Assembly: GCA_019671005.1 (NCBI GenBank)
Contig: CM033719.1
Location: 21,502,750-21,566,749, forward strand
Length of the DNA: 64,000 nt
Reading direction: 5' to 3'
From: Hibiscus mutabilis
Taxonomy: Eukaryota; Streptophyta; Magnoliopsida; Malvales; Malvaceae
Shown: positions 46,570 through 56,830 of the stretch, one piece after another
How positions within the stretch are numbered: position 1 is the stretch's first letter
Layout of the letters: the number at the start of each line of letters is the position of its first letter
The notes under the pieces: model-generated
The model's input: the letters and a program-made list of their open reading frames with translations, nothing else
Told to the model about the DNA's origin: nothing
Database searches by the model: none
Program-made: the position numbers and the translations under genes

Positions 46570-47400
46570 TTTTCCCTCTTGGCCATGGTGGCTTAAGCTC
46601 TCCCCTAGGTGAACCAAGGTGCATCTGAAGCAGAAGCACCCTTAACGAAGGGAACCAAGTACGAAGCAAAAGGAATTTTGTGAGAACACTTCGAGTTGAC
46701 TAAGAATAGAATTCTCTATTTGTTCTTTATATTTTCCTTTGCTTAAACGTTGATGATATTTGTTTTTATTCCTTTAGCATGGAAGTGCTTTATGGATGTT
46801 GACTGAATTTTTGTTTTATGAAGCTTTTTTTCTATGTTTTAATCTTTGGGTTTGGATGTTATATGCATGGAAGTGTTTATTGCAGTCACTGTCACTTGAA
46901 GGTGCGGTGACAATTCAAGTTAGCAAGCATGACAACGGAAGTTGCATGGGAGTACAACGGAAGTTGACTCACTTGTTCTTGTATTTGCTTTATTAGTCAT
47001 CACTGTAAGGTGTGGTAAGTGAGCTTATATAAGTCTTTGATTAAAGGTAGAAGTGAAGTTGGTAAAATATGCATGGGCTTCATTGCTCTAACAATCATCT
47101 ATTTCATATTTTCTTGCAAGTACTTAGTATTCTGCTAATTATTCACTAAGGGGATCATGTTTTATCATTTTCATATTTTATCTTTTATTTTTCGGTTATT
47201 GCTTCGACAACATTTCTCACAATTATATCTTACATTCATTACCATTGCACTGACAATTTTAGACATCCGAACAGCTGTCCTCGTAGGATCGATATCCGAT
47301 AGATTTGCATCTGTCTACTATACTTGCATCAACAGTGTACGCTTGCACAACATTTGTGACGTTAAACAGCCGATCAACAGCCACCTCTTAGCATTCCAAC
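46570..47400 (+). repeat. 3' LTR of the Athila-like host element, right part
   Basis: Follows the TTTTC duplication and continues 9635-10127. The U5-like end has CTGTCCTCGTAGGATCGATA and CTACTATACTTGCATC, which resemble the end of Athila/Tat LTRs, including the composite unit's LTR. The exact LTR end lies between about 47335 and 47402. Short plus-strand frames have no support. Confidence 0.6.
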
Positions 47401-47402
47401 AA

Positions 47403-47818
47403 TTACAAGGATAACTTTCTTCAAACGTTTTATTTTGACCACTTTATGGAAATCTTCTGACTAGGGGAAAAGTGTTATACATGGTATCTTCAAATCCAAA
47501 AATGACCCCAACGCCTCCGTATTCGGTAACTTCAGAGGTAGCCCCTAGAGCCTTTGCAATACTAGAGATGATGAAATCGGAGACCTACACGGTCTTGGGA
47601 ACAGACACAGTTACAAGGATAACTTTCTTCAAATGTTTCATCTCATACCACTTTATGGTACTCTTCTCACTAAGGGGGACAAGTGTTATACCTGGCATCT
47701 CTACATCCGAAAATAACCCCCAACTCCTCCGCACTCGGTAAGTCCGGAGGTGGCCCCAAAGCCTTGCAATACTAGAGACGATGAAACCGGAGACCCACAT
47801 AGTCTTGGGAACAAACAC
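47403..47818. repeat. Imperfect 208-bp tandem duplication
   Basis: Units 47403-47610 and 47611-about 47818 both start TTACAAGGATAACTTTCTTC and end near GTCTTGGGAACA(G/A)ACAC. They share AGTGTTATAC.TGG.ATCT and AATACTAGAGA.GATGAAA. Divergence is roughly 15 percent. The parent sequence is not recognised but is likely LTR-derived. Frames at 47472-47741 and 47585-47818 are not credible genes. Confidence 0.8.
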
Positions 47819-47825
47819 TATCAGA

Positions 47826-48186
47826 TGTTACAGCACTCCACCCACGTGACAGGACTGTAAAGTTTGATTCTTGGAAGTTGGGCTTATCTCTGTCAACTCG
47901 TCCATAAGCTGTTAGTAGGCCTGGCACCATCCAATCACCAATAGTTCCAGGGGCTATAAATACCCATGTAATTGAGGAAATAGGGAGAACAAGGCTGAAA
48001 ACACAACATAACCAGGGGAATGACACCCCCTCTCTTCTCTTCCTTTCTCTCCAGCTCTGACCACCATATTGACCTCAGCTCTCCGCCCCAAATTTATAGG
48101 GGGTGAACCACCCTAAACAACCATCAAACACTCTGGTCGTCTTCTCCATCTCCCTTATTTGGTGTCTTATCATTTACGTATCAACA
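47826..48186 (+). other. Possible LTR remnant with TATA box
   Basis: Starts TGTTACAGCACTCCACCC and ends TTTACGTATCAACA, a pattern seen in plant LTRs (TGTTA...CAACA). TATAAATA lies at 47955-47962. The flanks TCAGA and TATAG do not match, so a clean target duplication is absent. Confidence 0.4.
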
Positions 48187-49343
48187 TATAGTAATGTCAA
48201 CTGGAAAGTAGATTTGTAATTTTAGGCATCTATGAAATGATGCATACTTGCAGTTAAATATGACACTACGAGGAGTGAGCATATTCCTTCAAAAATTCCA
48301 TGGCAGCAGCAAGCTTAATCAGCCAACTTTTCGTTATGATGTTTTGTTTTAGTTGCCAAATAATATTGCTTTTGCAGATTGGGATTCTGATCGTGGTAGA
48401 TATGGTGATGCTAATACAGGGAGTGGTCAAAGGCTAGCTTCAATATTATTTTGGGCTCTTGTTTTAAATATGGTTTGAATTACTTTTAATTTCATAGCAC
48501 TGTTGGTATCATTCAAGTCCCGTTTTAATTGAGGTGAACTTTGAAGTTGGTCGTATCATTAGATTATGCATCTTTATTTCTCATCCGATGGTATAACATG
48601 ACAAATAAAATTTTCAGACAAGGATTGATGTCATTCAAGAATCCGAGCGCAGGTGCAAATGTTGAACAATGTTATCAATTTGGTTGAATGAAAGACAAAT
48701 ATCTTGCAACAAACTTGGTCCAAGTTGATTGACGCATGTCCTTCATTTTCTAGCATGTTGTTATTGATGGATACAGTGTCTTCTCTCAATAATTTATGTT
48801 CATGATGCAGATCTCCTGGTGCCAATGCTTTTTCACCAAATAAATCAGGACAGACCAGTGAACCTAATTCTGAAGATTAATCTGACATCAGTGGCAAAAG
48901 AAAGCGGCAAGTTAGGGGAACTACCAAAGTCTGATTCCAAAAAGGTTCCTGCCTTCTGTTGATCCTTTAGCTGTTCAACTTCACTGTTTATAAAACAAAA
49001 TCTGAAATAGATGCATAATCATAAGCTGATGCATTTCCCAAATGGATGAACAAGTGACAAAAATGAAGGGAAAAAAAAACTAACCAGTATGGTACTGGTT
49101 GAATACAGTGAACCAATGGAAAGCCAAGGTTAAACATTATGATCGGATTTACTTTTTTATGAATATGTTAAGCAATGTGCACAAAGAACCAAATACATAG
49201 AGAAGGCAAAAAAAAACAGTTCGATACACAATGTGCAAGTAGTTGCACCCCATCATCATTGTCCACATCTGATGGTTGTGACTGATGAAGGATGGCATGC
49301 CAAACAACATGCATGGGCCATTTATCCCCAACTTCAAGCATTC
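48187..49343 (+). other. Region 3' of the FRS-like gene with exon-like segments of unknown gene
   Basis: This non-repetitive-looking stretch has no long frame. On the plus strand, three segments follow good splice-acceptor sequences: near 48379 (TTGCTTTTGCAG then a frame DWDSDRGRYGDANTGSG), near 48618 (AAATTTTCAG then ACAAGGATTGATG), and near 48810 (ATGATGCAG then SPGANAFSPNKSGQTSE). The last ends in stops after SEPNSED. They could be decayed exons of one gene, but I do not recognise it and cannot confirm continuity. Confidence 0.3.
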
Positions 49344-50243
49344 TCAGTTCCTATGCTTCTTTGATAAAGGCTCTGCTTGTGCTTCACTCTGCAAAACAGT
49401 AAAATTTGTGGAAAATGGAAAACAATAATTGTATAATACATAAAGATTTCAGGAAATGGAGCAATTTAGTAAGGTGCAATCTTACAAGGAAATGGTTGAA
49501 AGCAGGAGGAATGGAGGACAAAACCATATCCATCTTGTCAAACTTTTTTTCCACATGTACATGTGAAATTATAGTTAAATGCAATAAGTAAAAGATGAGG
49601 ATGCTTACAACAATCGAAAGCTGCTCCCGGACGTATGCCATTGACCTCAACATTGCTCCTAATGTATCCCTAGATACCTGGAATTTAACCTCCGACTCTC
49701 CTGTAGTAGTCTCAGTTTCCGTCCAATAGAAACATACATCACATCACTTGGTACAACTCCTTGGTAACTATCAGCTGTAGCCTTTGCAGCACCAGCAAAG
49801 TGCCTGCGGAGACGATAATGCACTTTGCCAGGACTCATCACCGAATGGCTATGCTCCTTCACAAACTTTATAACAATCCACTTTTCTCCTTTTAACTCTA
49901 TCCTAAGCATTGCATTGCAGCTTTCAGCAGACCTTTTCAAACCCCCTCTGCCACAGACATACTCCCTAGCAACAATTGTCCCATCAGATTTATACTGTGA
50001 AGAAAAATGACCGGCCTTGGAGGTAAATCCCAAACGTCTAGCATATTCATCATAGTAAGCTCTAGCAGCATCTTCAGAATTAAATTCCATGCCGACATAT
50101 GGCTCAGAAACCCCATCTCCTTCTTGAGCTAAGGAATTCTCTACATGATTTGCTTCTCCAACTTCACAGGGAAAAGCATTCCCATCATCCGACATTCCAT
50201 GATGGCTCAAGCCCTCTTCTGAATGAATCACATGGACATCCAT
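49344..50243 (-). CDS. FAR1-RELATED SEQUENCE (FRS/FRF)-like protein, frame broken in exon 1
   Basis: Minus-strand gene. FRS/FRF proteins are nuclear, derived from Mutator-type transposases, and related to the light-signalling factors FHY3 and FAR1. The start at 50243 (MDVHVIHSEEG) gives 194 codons. A FAR1 DNA-binding domain covers about residues 46-135 (GMEFNSEDAARAYYDEYARR, KSDGTIVAREYVCGRGG), with zinc ligands C97, C109, H131 and H133 in the EYVC...ESC...EHSHS arrangement. After VMYVSI (about 49725) the frame is lost. The +1/-2 frame then reads ETETTTGESEVKFQ and RDTLGAMLRSMAYVREQLSI, to a GTAAGC donor at 49608. A TTTTGCAG acceptor leads into exon 2 (49388-49344: SEAQAEPLSKKHRN, stop), in phase. 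No MULE or SWIM domain follows, so it is a short FRF type. The break may be a true lesion or a base-call error. Confidence 0.75.
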
Positions 50244-50960
50244 ACTAATCCAGCATTTAATACTATCTCATCAAAGTGCCTTACTTCGTGAGCAAATTAT
50301 GTCTAGGCACCTAGCATGTTCTATTCCTTTTTTTAAGCAATCTTCATTTGTTTTCTGTCATGGTATTTTCTTTCAACAAAAAAAATTCATTTGTTTTCTG
50401 TCAGACAATAAGAAGCAATTCAGTACAAAATAATCAAAAGCAGCAAAACAAACATTTCATACAAAATACTAAACCCTAAACTCGTAATGAGTAATCGCTA
50501 GCTAATCCACAAAAAAAGTATAAACTTTCAAATAGTTTAATGACCCAAAAGATATCATTCAAAAATTGTTATGCGAATAACTACGCATACAAATGAACAC
50601 GCGTTCATATAAAATGCAAGGAAAACAAGGAAGTGCTTTTTTAGTGTCTTCGCAACGTATACATAGCAGCAAAGAAGCCAATCAAATGCTGAAAACTGAA
50701 ACTCCTTGGATCGAACATAGAGCTAAAACTAAAGAAATCCCACTACTCAGAATTATCTAAAAACCCAAAAGCCACGTTGAAAAAAAAGAAGCAGAAAGTT
50801 GATGGAGTTTAAGAATTTTTCATGGATAACTCAAAAGAAGCTAAGTGAGTAAGGCAGTACCTGTAAACGTAAATCCCCAGAACATTGAAGGACAAAATTG
50901 TGGGCTGAAAAGGAGAGGGAAGACAAAATACGAAGTCTCTTAAGGTTTGGGAGTGGAAAT
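50244..50960 (-). promoter_or_regulatory. 5' leader and probable leader intron of the FRS-like gene
   Basis: Minus strand: at about 50873 the sequence GGATTTACGTTTACAG is followed by GTACTGCC, a good donor. Just above the ATG, TGCTGGATTAG is a possible acceptor, implying a ~620-nt intron in the 5' untranslated region. A pyrimidine/AG-rich stretch at 50910-51000 (in plus coordinates TCTTTTTCTC and AGAAAGTGAGAAACCC) may be the promoter-proximal leader. The splice choices are inferred only. Confidence 0.4.
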
Positions 50961-51359
50961 CTTTTTCTCTTTATTTTTTTTTCCCCTGAGAAAGTGAGAA
51001 ACCCTAAAACCTGGTTTGATTACACATTTCAAGTTTGCAAATACACCCTAAATTGGCTTGCTTAGCAGAACCTCGAAGATGAAAAGAAAACAGACAAGCC
51101 CGTTATTTTCGACCCGGTACCAATCTTTTTGGATCCTTCCTACCCGGTTCTTTTAAGGTTAAAAGAAAGGTTTTTTTTTCTATATTTGAGTATTTTCGTT
51201 TTAATTCTTAAAAAATATATTTATTAAAATTTTCAAATAAATATATGTAAACTTTAAAAACAATACAAAGGTTTAGTTTAATATCATATTTTCTTCGAAG
51301 TGCTAGTTATTTATTCAATTTTTATGGAGACAAAAACTCTAATGCTCTCGGCCGGCTAC

Positions 51360-51810
51360 CCTATTAGCCTATTGTCATATTCTATTATTGGCGGTCGCCC
51401 GTCGGAGAATTTCCCCCACATCTCGATACCAACGGTGCTGGAACAGTCAGTTTCCCTCACACTGTTGGAGGACCAATGATCGATTAAGAAAGTCGAGAAC
51501 ACCGAATCTCATGTTGGCCTATCGGATATTGTTGATATGGAGGCTGAATGACGTTGGTAACAATGAGGACGTGGGCTCAGGTGGTCCTGCCAATTCTGAA
51601 TCACTGCCTGATGGTGATTCTGATGATCCTTCTGGCAGAAACAAGAAGTCCTATGCTAACGTAGCTCGTACAGATTCATCCAATACGGATAAAGGTTCCA
51701 AAGCTAGTTTCGTCAAGGAAGAAGTAGTAATACCGGAGGAAGATGTTATTATTGATCAATCGAATCTAGTTCCGTCCACTCAACTCTTTGACAGGGTACA
51801 TGATCAAATT
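51360..51810 (+). pseudogene. LINE ORF1, 5' part
   Basis: Plus-strand frame 51388-51828. Residues 86-93 read KKSYANVA, a signature found in plant LINE ORF1 proteins near the DUF4283 domain, in a Ser/Asp-rich context (SGGPANSESLPDGDSDDPSG). The frame is cut at 51810 by a solo LTR and the protein continues from 54268. Upstream, another frame reads FPPHLDTNGAGTVSFPHTVGG and may be the true N-terminus after a shift. ORF1 is the nucleic-acid-binding protein of the LINE. No endonuclease or RT is present in this window. Confidence 0.65.
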
Positions 51811-54267
51811 TATAACACCCCTACTTGATCTGGCAGAAAATTGAGTTAGAGATATCACTAAAATTCAAATAAAGAATCAAAAGTTTAAATTCAATAAAGA
51901 ACATCACCTAACACACATAACACCAAATCAAATAATCAATCATCTGAGGACATAAATTATTTAATTATAATTTAAGTATTAAGGACTAATTTATAAAATT
52001 TTAAAAGTTTAAGGACTAAAATATAAATTCTAAAAAATTAAGAACTTAACTAAAAACTTTTATTAGACTAATTCCCTACTGGTCTAAGTATTATTAGTAC
52101 TTATTAAGGAAATTTCATTCAAACTAACACTAATCAAAATCATAAAGATTAAGCTAATTTAAAATTCAAAAGCTTACGTACACCGGTAAAAATAAAAAAT
52201 CACTCGCACCAATTAAATGTAAAACATATGTACAGCTGTTAAATGCAAAAGTATATTTACACTAGTTAAATGATTAAAACATTACGCTTAAAGACAAAGA
52301 TATCACTACTTTCATTTTATGATTTATCTATCATAAACTTACCATACTGTTTTTACAAATGTCAAATCGTACCATAAAATAACATCTAATTTATCATGGT
52401 ATGTTTTAAACATATCATACTTCTACATTTCAAATTAATCAAGGCAAGGGTCTTAGTTCAAGACTAAATATGCATTTTCATACATGTTTTTTTTTTTCCA
52501 TGCTTATAAACCTACTGCATGTTTCAAAGACGCAAGATTGTGTTACTAAAGTCTTAAATTCACTATCCACGTATAAGTTCAAGCATAACTAGCACCATTC
52601 ATGCATGATTAATTTATCTTTCTAAAACATAACATATACATACCAAACATGATGAATACTTACCTTATTTATCACATAATCTTTATCTAACCATATTCAC
52701 AACAAAACATTATAGCAACATTAAATTAAAATATGTTTAAATCATACGTCACCTTCTAAGAGTTCAGCAAAATAGGGTACATTACACAAAAATGATCACA
52801 GGTGATTTGCAACTTTTACGGGACGATCTCGGCAATTATAGAGTCAATTTTTTTATTAAAGTTGGGCAAAACTCGACTCGATTCGAAAAAAAATTGAATT
52901 ATTTGACTCGATTCGAGGCAAAAAAAATCTGACTCGTTTTGACTCGACTCGAAATTTCATAAACTCGACTATTCTCGAAAAAATTTCAAATAAAGTTTGA
53001 GTTATGAACTGGAAATTCGAATAACTCAAAAATTTTAGTAATTAATTGATCAATTTTCATATTCGAGTCGACTTTTTTAATTCCGCATGATATATTATGT
53101 ATAGCACATGTGAAAATATGAAGAAATATATATGTATATTATATATGCATATAAAAAGCCGTTAAAATTTGAATCAATATTATGTGCACCACCAATCCCT
53201 AAGTATATGCATATAAAAATATATATGTGCACTCTTAAGTATATACATATAGAAATATATATGAAGAAAATTTGAAAACTTGATTCGATTCAACTCAAAT
53301 TTTATAAACTCGACTCGATTAAAAAAATAAAATAAAGTTTGAATCGTAAAATAGGACTTGCAAACTCGAATAACTCAAATTTTTTCAACTCAACTCGACT
53401 AGATTGAACGCCCAGCCTATTTTTGATACACCAAAGTTCACGAAATTATCCGAAACACTAAAACGAGTTTAGTTCCCCCCTTAGTTTCCATTGTCGAAAT
53501 GAGAATTCCATAGCTATGATCAAATACAGGATAAATTTTGAAAATCGATGGCTTGATCTCAAATAATTTGAAGCATCAAGGTTAGGGTTCCTTGAAAAGT
53601 TAACAACGGTGGATTTGCTTCATGAAGAAGAAGAAAACGTTTTCTTCTCTCTACTCCTCAATTGCCGTGAAGTTTGGTTGTCTTAAACCAAATTTTTAAA
53701 TTTTATTTTCAAAGGAATTTACATGAAAATTCCTTGCCTTGACACCTAGATAGGTGACTACTCTAACATAATTGAAATGGTTTAATTAAAGCTCGAGTCC
53801 TTAAACAACAATTCCTCTTGCATCAAGAAATATCATGGTTTAACTAACCATAAGCCTTAATCTTTTTCCTTATTTACACTTTAGGTACTAAGATCTCTTA
53901 TTTACACTTTAGCTACCAACTTTTTCTTCTTTCACAATTTGGTCAATAAACATACTTTGACTTACAAGTATAATAGTTTGACACCTAATTGGTGACTAGG
54001 CAAACTTTAAGGAAATGGATTAATCCAATGTTTAGTCATTAAGCTTTTCCTCTCTTGTACTTGGAACACTTACCTTATCATGCATTCTAAAACTTAAATT
54101 CTTCGATCTTTACAATTTAGTCCTTAGTCTCAAAGGTTCTAGATTTTACTTTAATAAGTCAGAATTAGCTAAATCATATAATTTGAAGACTAATTTAATC
54201 ATTTTAAAATTAAAATCCAATTACCAAAAATTCAATTAACTACTAAACTGATTTTTGGGGCCTTACA
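51811..54267 (-). mobile_element. Solo LTR (Tekay-like) in the LINE, TSD AAATT
   Basis: Ends TATAACACCCCTACTTG and GGGGCCTTACA. The target reads AAATT on the left (51806-51810); on the right CAAATTTGATAGG allows AAATT with a one-base overlap of the LTR end. No gag, pol or primer site lies inside. The ends match Tekay LTRs with a few changes, and blocks such as AAGGACTAA...ATAAATTC suit minus orientation. A diverged CGACTCG-rich insert occupies 52865-53420. Confidence 0.8.
52865..53420. repeat. CGACTCGA-rich repeat, possible MITE-like insert
   Basis: Arrays of ACTCGACTCGATTCGA and GAATAACTCAAA flank an AT-rich middle (53090-53270) with AAATATATATG repeats. The left edge is GTTGGGCAAAACTCGACTCG and the right edge is CTCGACTAGATTGAACGCCC followed by AGCC; the outer GTTGGGC/GCCCAGC are near-inverted. 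The halves read as imperfect direct repeats (CAAATAAAGTTTGAGTT and AAATAAAGTTTGAATCG). It may be a small nonautonomous element. Confidence 0.5.
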
Positions 54268-54478
54268 AATTTGATAGGAACATGCGCAACACGATTATCG
54301 TAAGGCTCCTTGGACAGGTTATAGGTTATCAGACACTTCTCAGCAAATTCATGCTCTCTAGAAGCCACGGGGTGAAATTCAACTGATTGATATAGAGAAC
54401 AATTATTTCATTGTTAGATTTTCGGATGAAATGGATTACAATAAGGCTTTGACGGAAGGACTATGGATAATGACAAGG
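54268..54478 (+). pseudogene. LINE ORF1, DUF4283 part
   Basis: Resumes after the solo LTR. Across a shift, it reads RNTIIVRLLGQVIGY then EIQLIDIENNYFIVRFSDEM and DYNKALTEGLWIM. This matches the DUF4283 domain of plant LINE ORF1 (usual form NYFLVRF...DY..AL..GPW). The frame is cut at 54478 by the Athila-like LTR (TG at 54479). The rest of the LINE lies right of the window, if present. Confidence 0.75.
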
Positions 54479-55870
54479 TGTCGAATCCATCAAATAAAAT
54501 ACTCTTAATCTTTAATAAATGATAAATTGTAGTATAGAAAAATAGGATTGATCCACGGGGATTAGGGAAATTGATAATGTCGTTTCCTGGTTTGATTCAA
54601 CTGCAAAATAAATAAATAATGGAGGGTTAGAATAAATTAATATAATAAAGTAAAGATGAAAAATAAATAAAATGAATGGTAAATAAATAAGGAATTCATA
54701 TGTGAAATTTCTTAGCCTTAGGCTTTGCTAGCCTCAATTTCGATCGATCATCGAAATTAATTTTTTCTTCTCGATAGTACGCTGGTTACAGCCTACATGG
54801 ACCAACTTCGCAGCTAACTCTTCTCTCAATTAACCGACTCTGAACCAGCTCAAAAATTTGATCCTTGTCGAATTGTCTAACCACGTCAATCGTCTTTAAG
54901 ACTGTGTAAGCTTTGAGTTCTAGAAGAGCCCAACTCGAGTTACAATATCCAGCATACGAATATTGAACCTGATCTTGATTCTTCTTAGCAAATCGTTGCT
55001 AAGTTTGTTCATAGGAAGTCAAATTACGACCAACTGACCCAACTTCCAAACTACAAGCCAAAACAAACAACCTCCAAGCTAACGTCTTTTTTGAGTTGAA
55101 GATATTTTAATTTTTAAAGGAATAGCCAATTGCCACTCCTAGTTTCCAGAGAAATGAAAAATACTATCTCGAGGGTGTAAAGCAAAAAACTCAACTCTCA
55201 CGATCTAATATTGAGTCATTGCAAAGCTTAGGCTAATTTTGGAATTTAGCTAAGCATTGATTGGATCATACTTAACATTTTGTATGATAGAAAATAATGA
55301 AAAAAATAAAAATGAAAAAGAAAATAGGAACTTTAATTAATGAAACAAAGAAAATACTTAAATCCAATATGTTGAATAAACTAGCCTAAGGGGATTTATA
55401 CATAAGTATTTAAGATTCAAAATATCTAAGGTGAATATCCTAAATTCAAGATAAAACATCCAATGATATTGAATTTAAGTTCAAAATAATCAAGATAAAT
55501 TAGCATAAATTTAATATCCAAGATAAAGTATCTAATAATCTTGAATTTAAAGTCCAAAGCATCCAAGATAAGGGGTCATGTTTGAACAAGTGGTCAGATT
55601 TAAATTTCGTTTTATCCCCCAGATAATGTTGACCCTTACCTGAATTCTGCTAAAAATTGCTTTGACCGCGTCGTACCTCGCGTCGTGCCCATATCTCCTA
55701 CCATAACATCTGAAATCTGTTAGTTCTGCTTTTAATCGTGGGTTTTGGATTGACATATTTTAATCGAGTCTCTGACCAAAATTAAGCCTAAAAAACAATG
55801 GATCAGTAGTGTTTAGGCAAAATATAGGCTTAGAAACAAAATAATTACGTACATTATTTTACACGTATCA
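54479..55870 (-). repeat. 3' LTR of the Athila-like element
   Basis: In its own orientation it begins TGATACGTGTAAAAT and ends GATTCGACA, 1392 bp. It lies directly after the minus-strand polypurine tract. AAATAAATAAA runs occur near 54610-54690. The frame at 55547-55756 is unsupported. Confidence 0.75.
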
Positions 55871-55903
55871 AATTCCCTCTCACTTATCAATACTTGTCCT
55901 CAA
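55871..55903 (-). promoter_or_regulatory. Polypurine tract region of the Athila-like element
   Basis: The minus strand reads TTGAGGACAAGTATTGATAA then GTGAGAGGGAATT directly before the LTR. This is the usual Athila/Tat ending. Confidence 0.75.
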
Positions 55904-56830
55904 ATATATTTCAATTTTAATTCCCGTTAAATATTCACAACCAACAAAATTTTTTTGCCTTGATCTCAAAGCCATGATAGAATCGAAAGAGTCAGATAAT
56001 ATAAACAAAATATAAGAAATAAAGTAAAGTGACAAAAGCAATTAAATCTATAGAACATCAAACAACTTGCTAAATATTTTGGTTGCTATTTTTCTTTTGG
56101 ACCGAGACATTATCGAGCCTTTTTCGCGAATTAAGATGACAACCCAAGCACATTATCTCAGTTATTTAACCCGACACATCATCAAGCAGAATTTAATTCT
56201 CTACTCATGGCAACTTGATTGACATAGTTTTTTTTTATTATTCTATTTTTTCTTTTTTTCTTAAATTCCTATTTTTTTCCTTTTACAGTTTCGGCTCGTC
56301 ACTCGAATCTTTATACTGGAAATGAGATAACAACCCAAACACCTTGCCTCGGCCTCCTATTCAGTCACATTTCCTGAGCTGCCACTCACAATGCGTTCTA
56401 CCAGAGGAGTAGTAAACCTTATAGAAATAACATGACATGTGATTAGCAACACAAACAAACTCCGTTTAAGCAAGCTGAAAAAATTAACACCAATTTAAAA
56501 GCATTCTATCAATTTAGTTTATCAACTTATATTAGTTTATTCAATATCTAACTAATTTAATTCAACCATGTTCATAAGGGATTGCAACAAAAATCCAAAT
56601 TGGCTAAGAATGAAGACAGTTTATAAGCATCGAGACCATCTTGAAAACAAACATGAATAAGCAAAGAAAAATTTTTCTTCCCCATACTTTAATCGTATTG
56701 TCCCTAATATGTATAAAGGAAAAAACTGAATTAAAATTCATAAAAGAAGTAGAATACTTCCGGTGTTTATCACCGCGTTCGAGGGCGTTGCTGATTGATC
56801 TGCCCTAAGATGAAGAGAATTTCCTCAACA
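55904..56830 (-). other. 3' noncoding region of the Athila-like element
   Basis: No gene. On the minus strand, TTAGGGACAATACG then TTAAAGTATGGGGAAG (about 56681-56713) is the first G-tract motif, as in the left Athila-like element at 4612. Between it and the LTR are poly-T/poly-A runs near 56230-56280 and sequence with no frame. Confidence 0.55.

Noticed and set aside
47472..47818. Frames of 77-89 codons on both strands
   Set aside because: They span the two units of an imperfect tandem duplication and have no protein signature.
49384..49653. 89-codon minus frame beginning MLRSMAYVREQLS
   Set aside because: Only its first residues are coding; the rest reads through the intron of the FRS-like gene (donor at 49608, acceptor at 49389).
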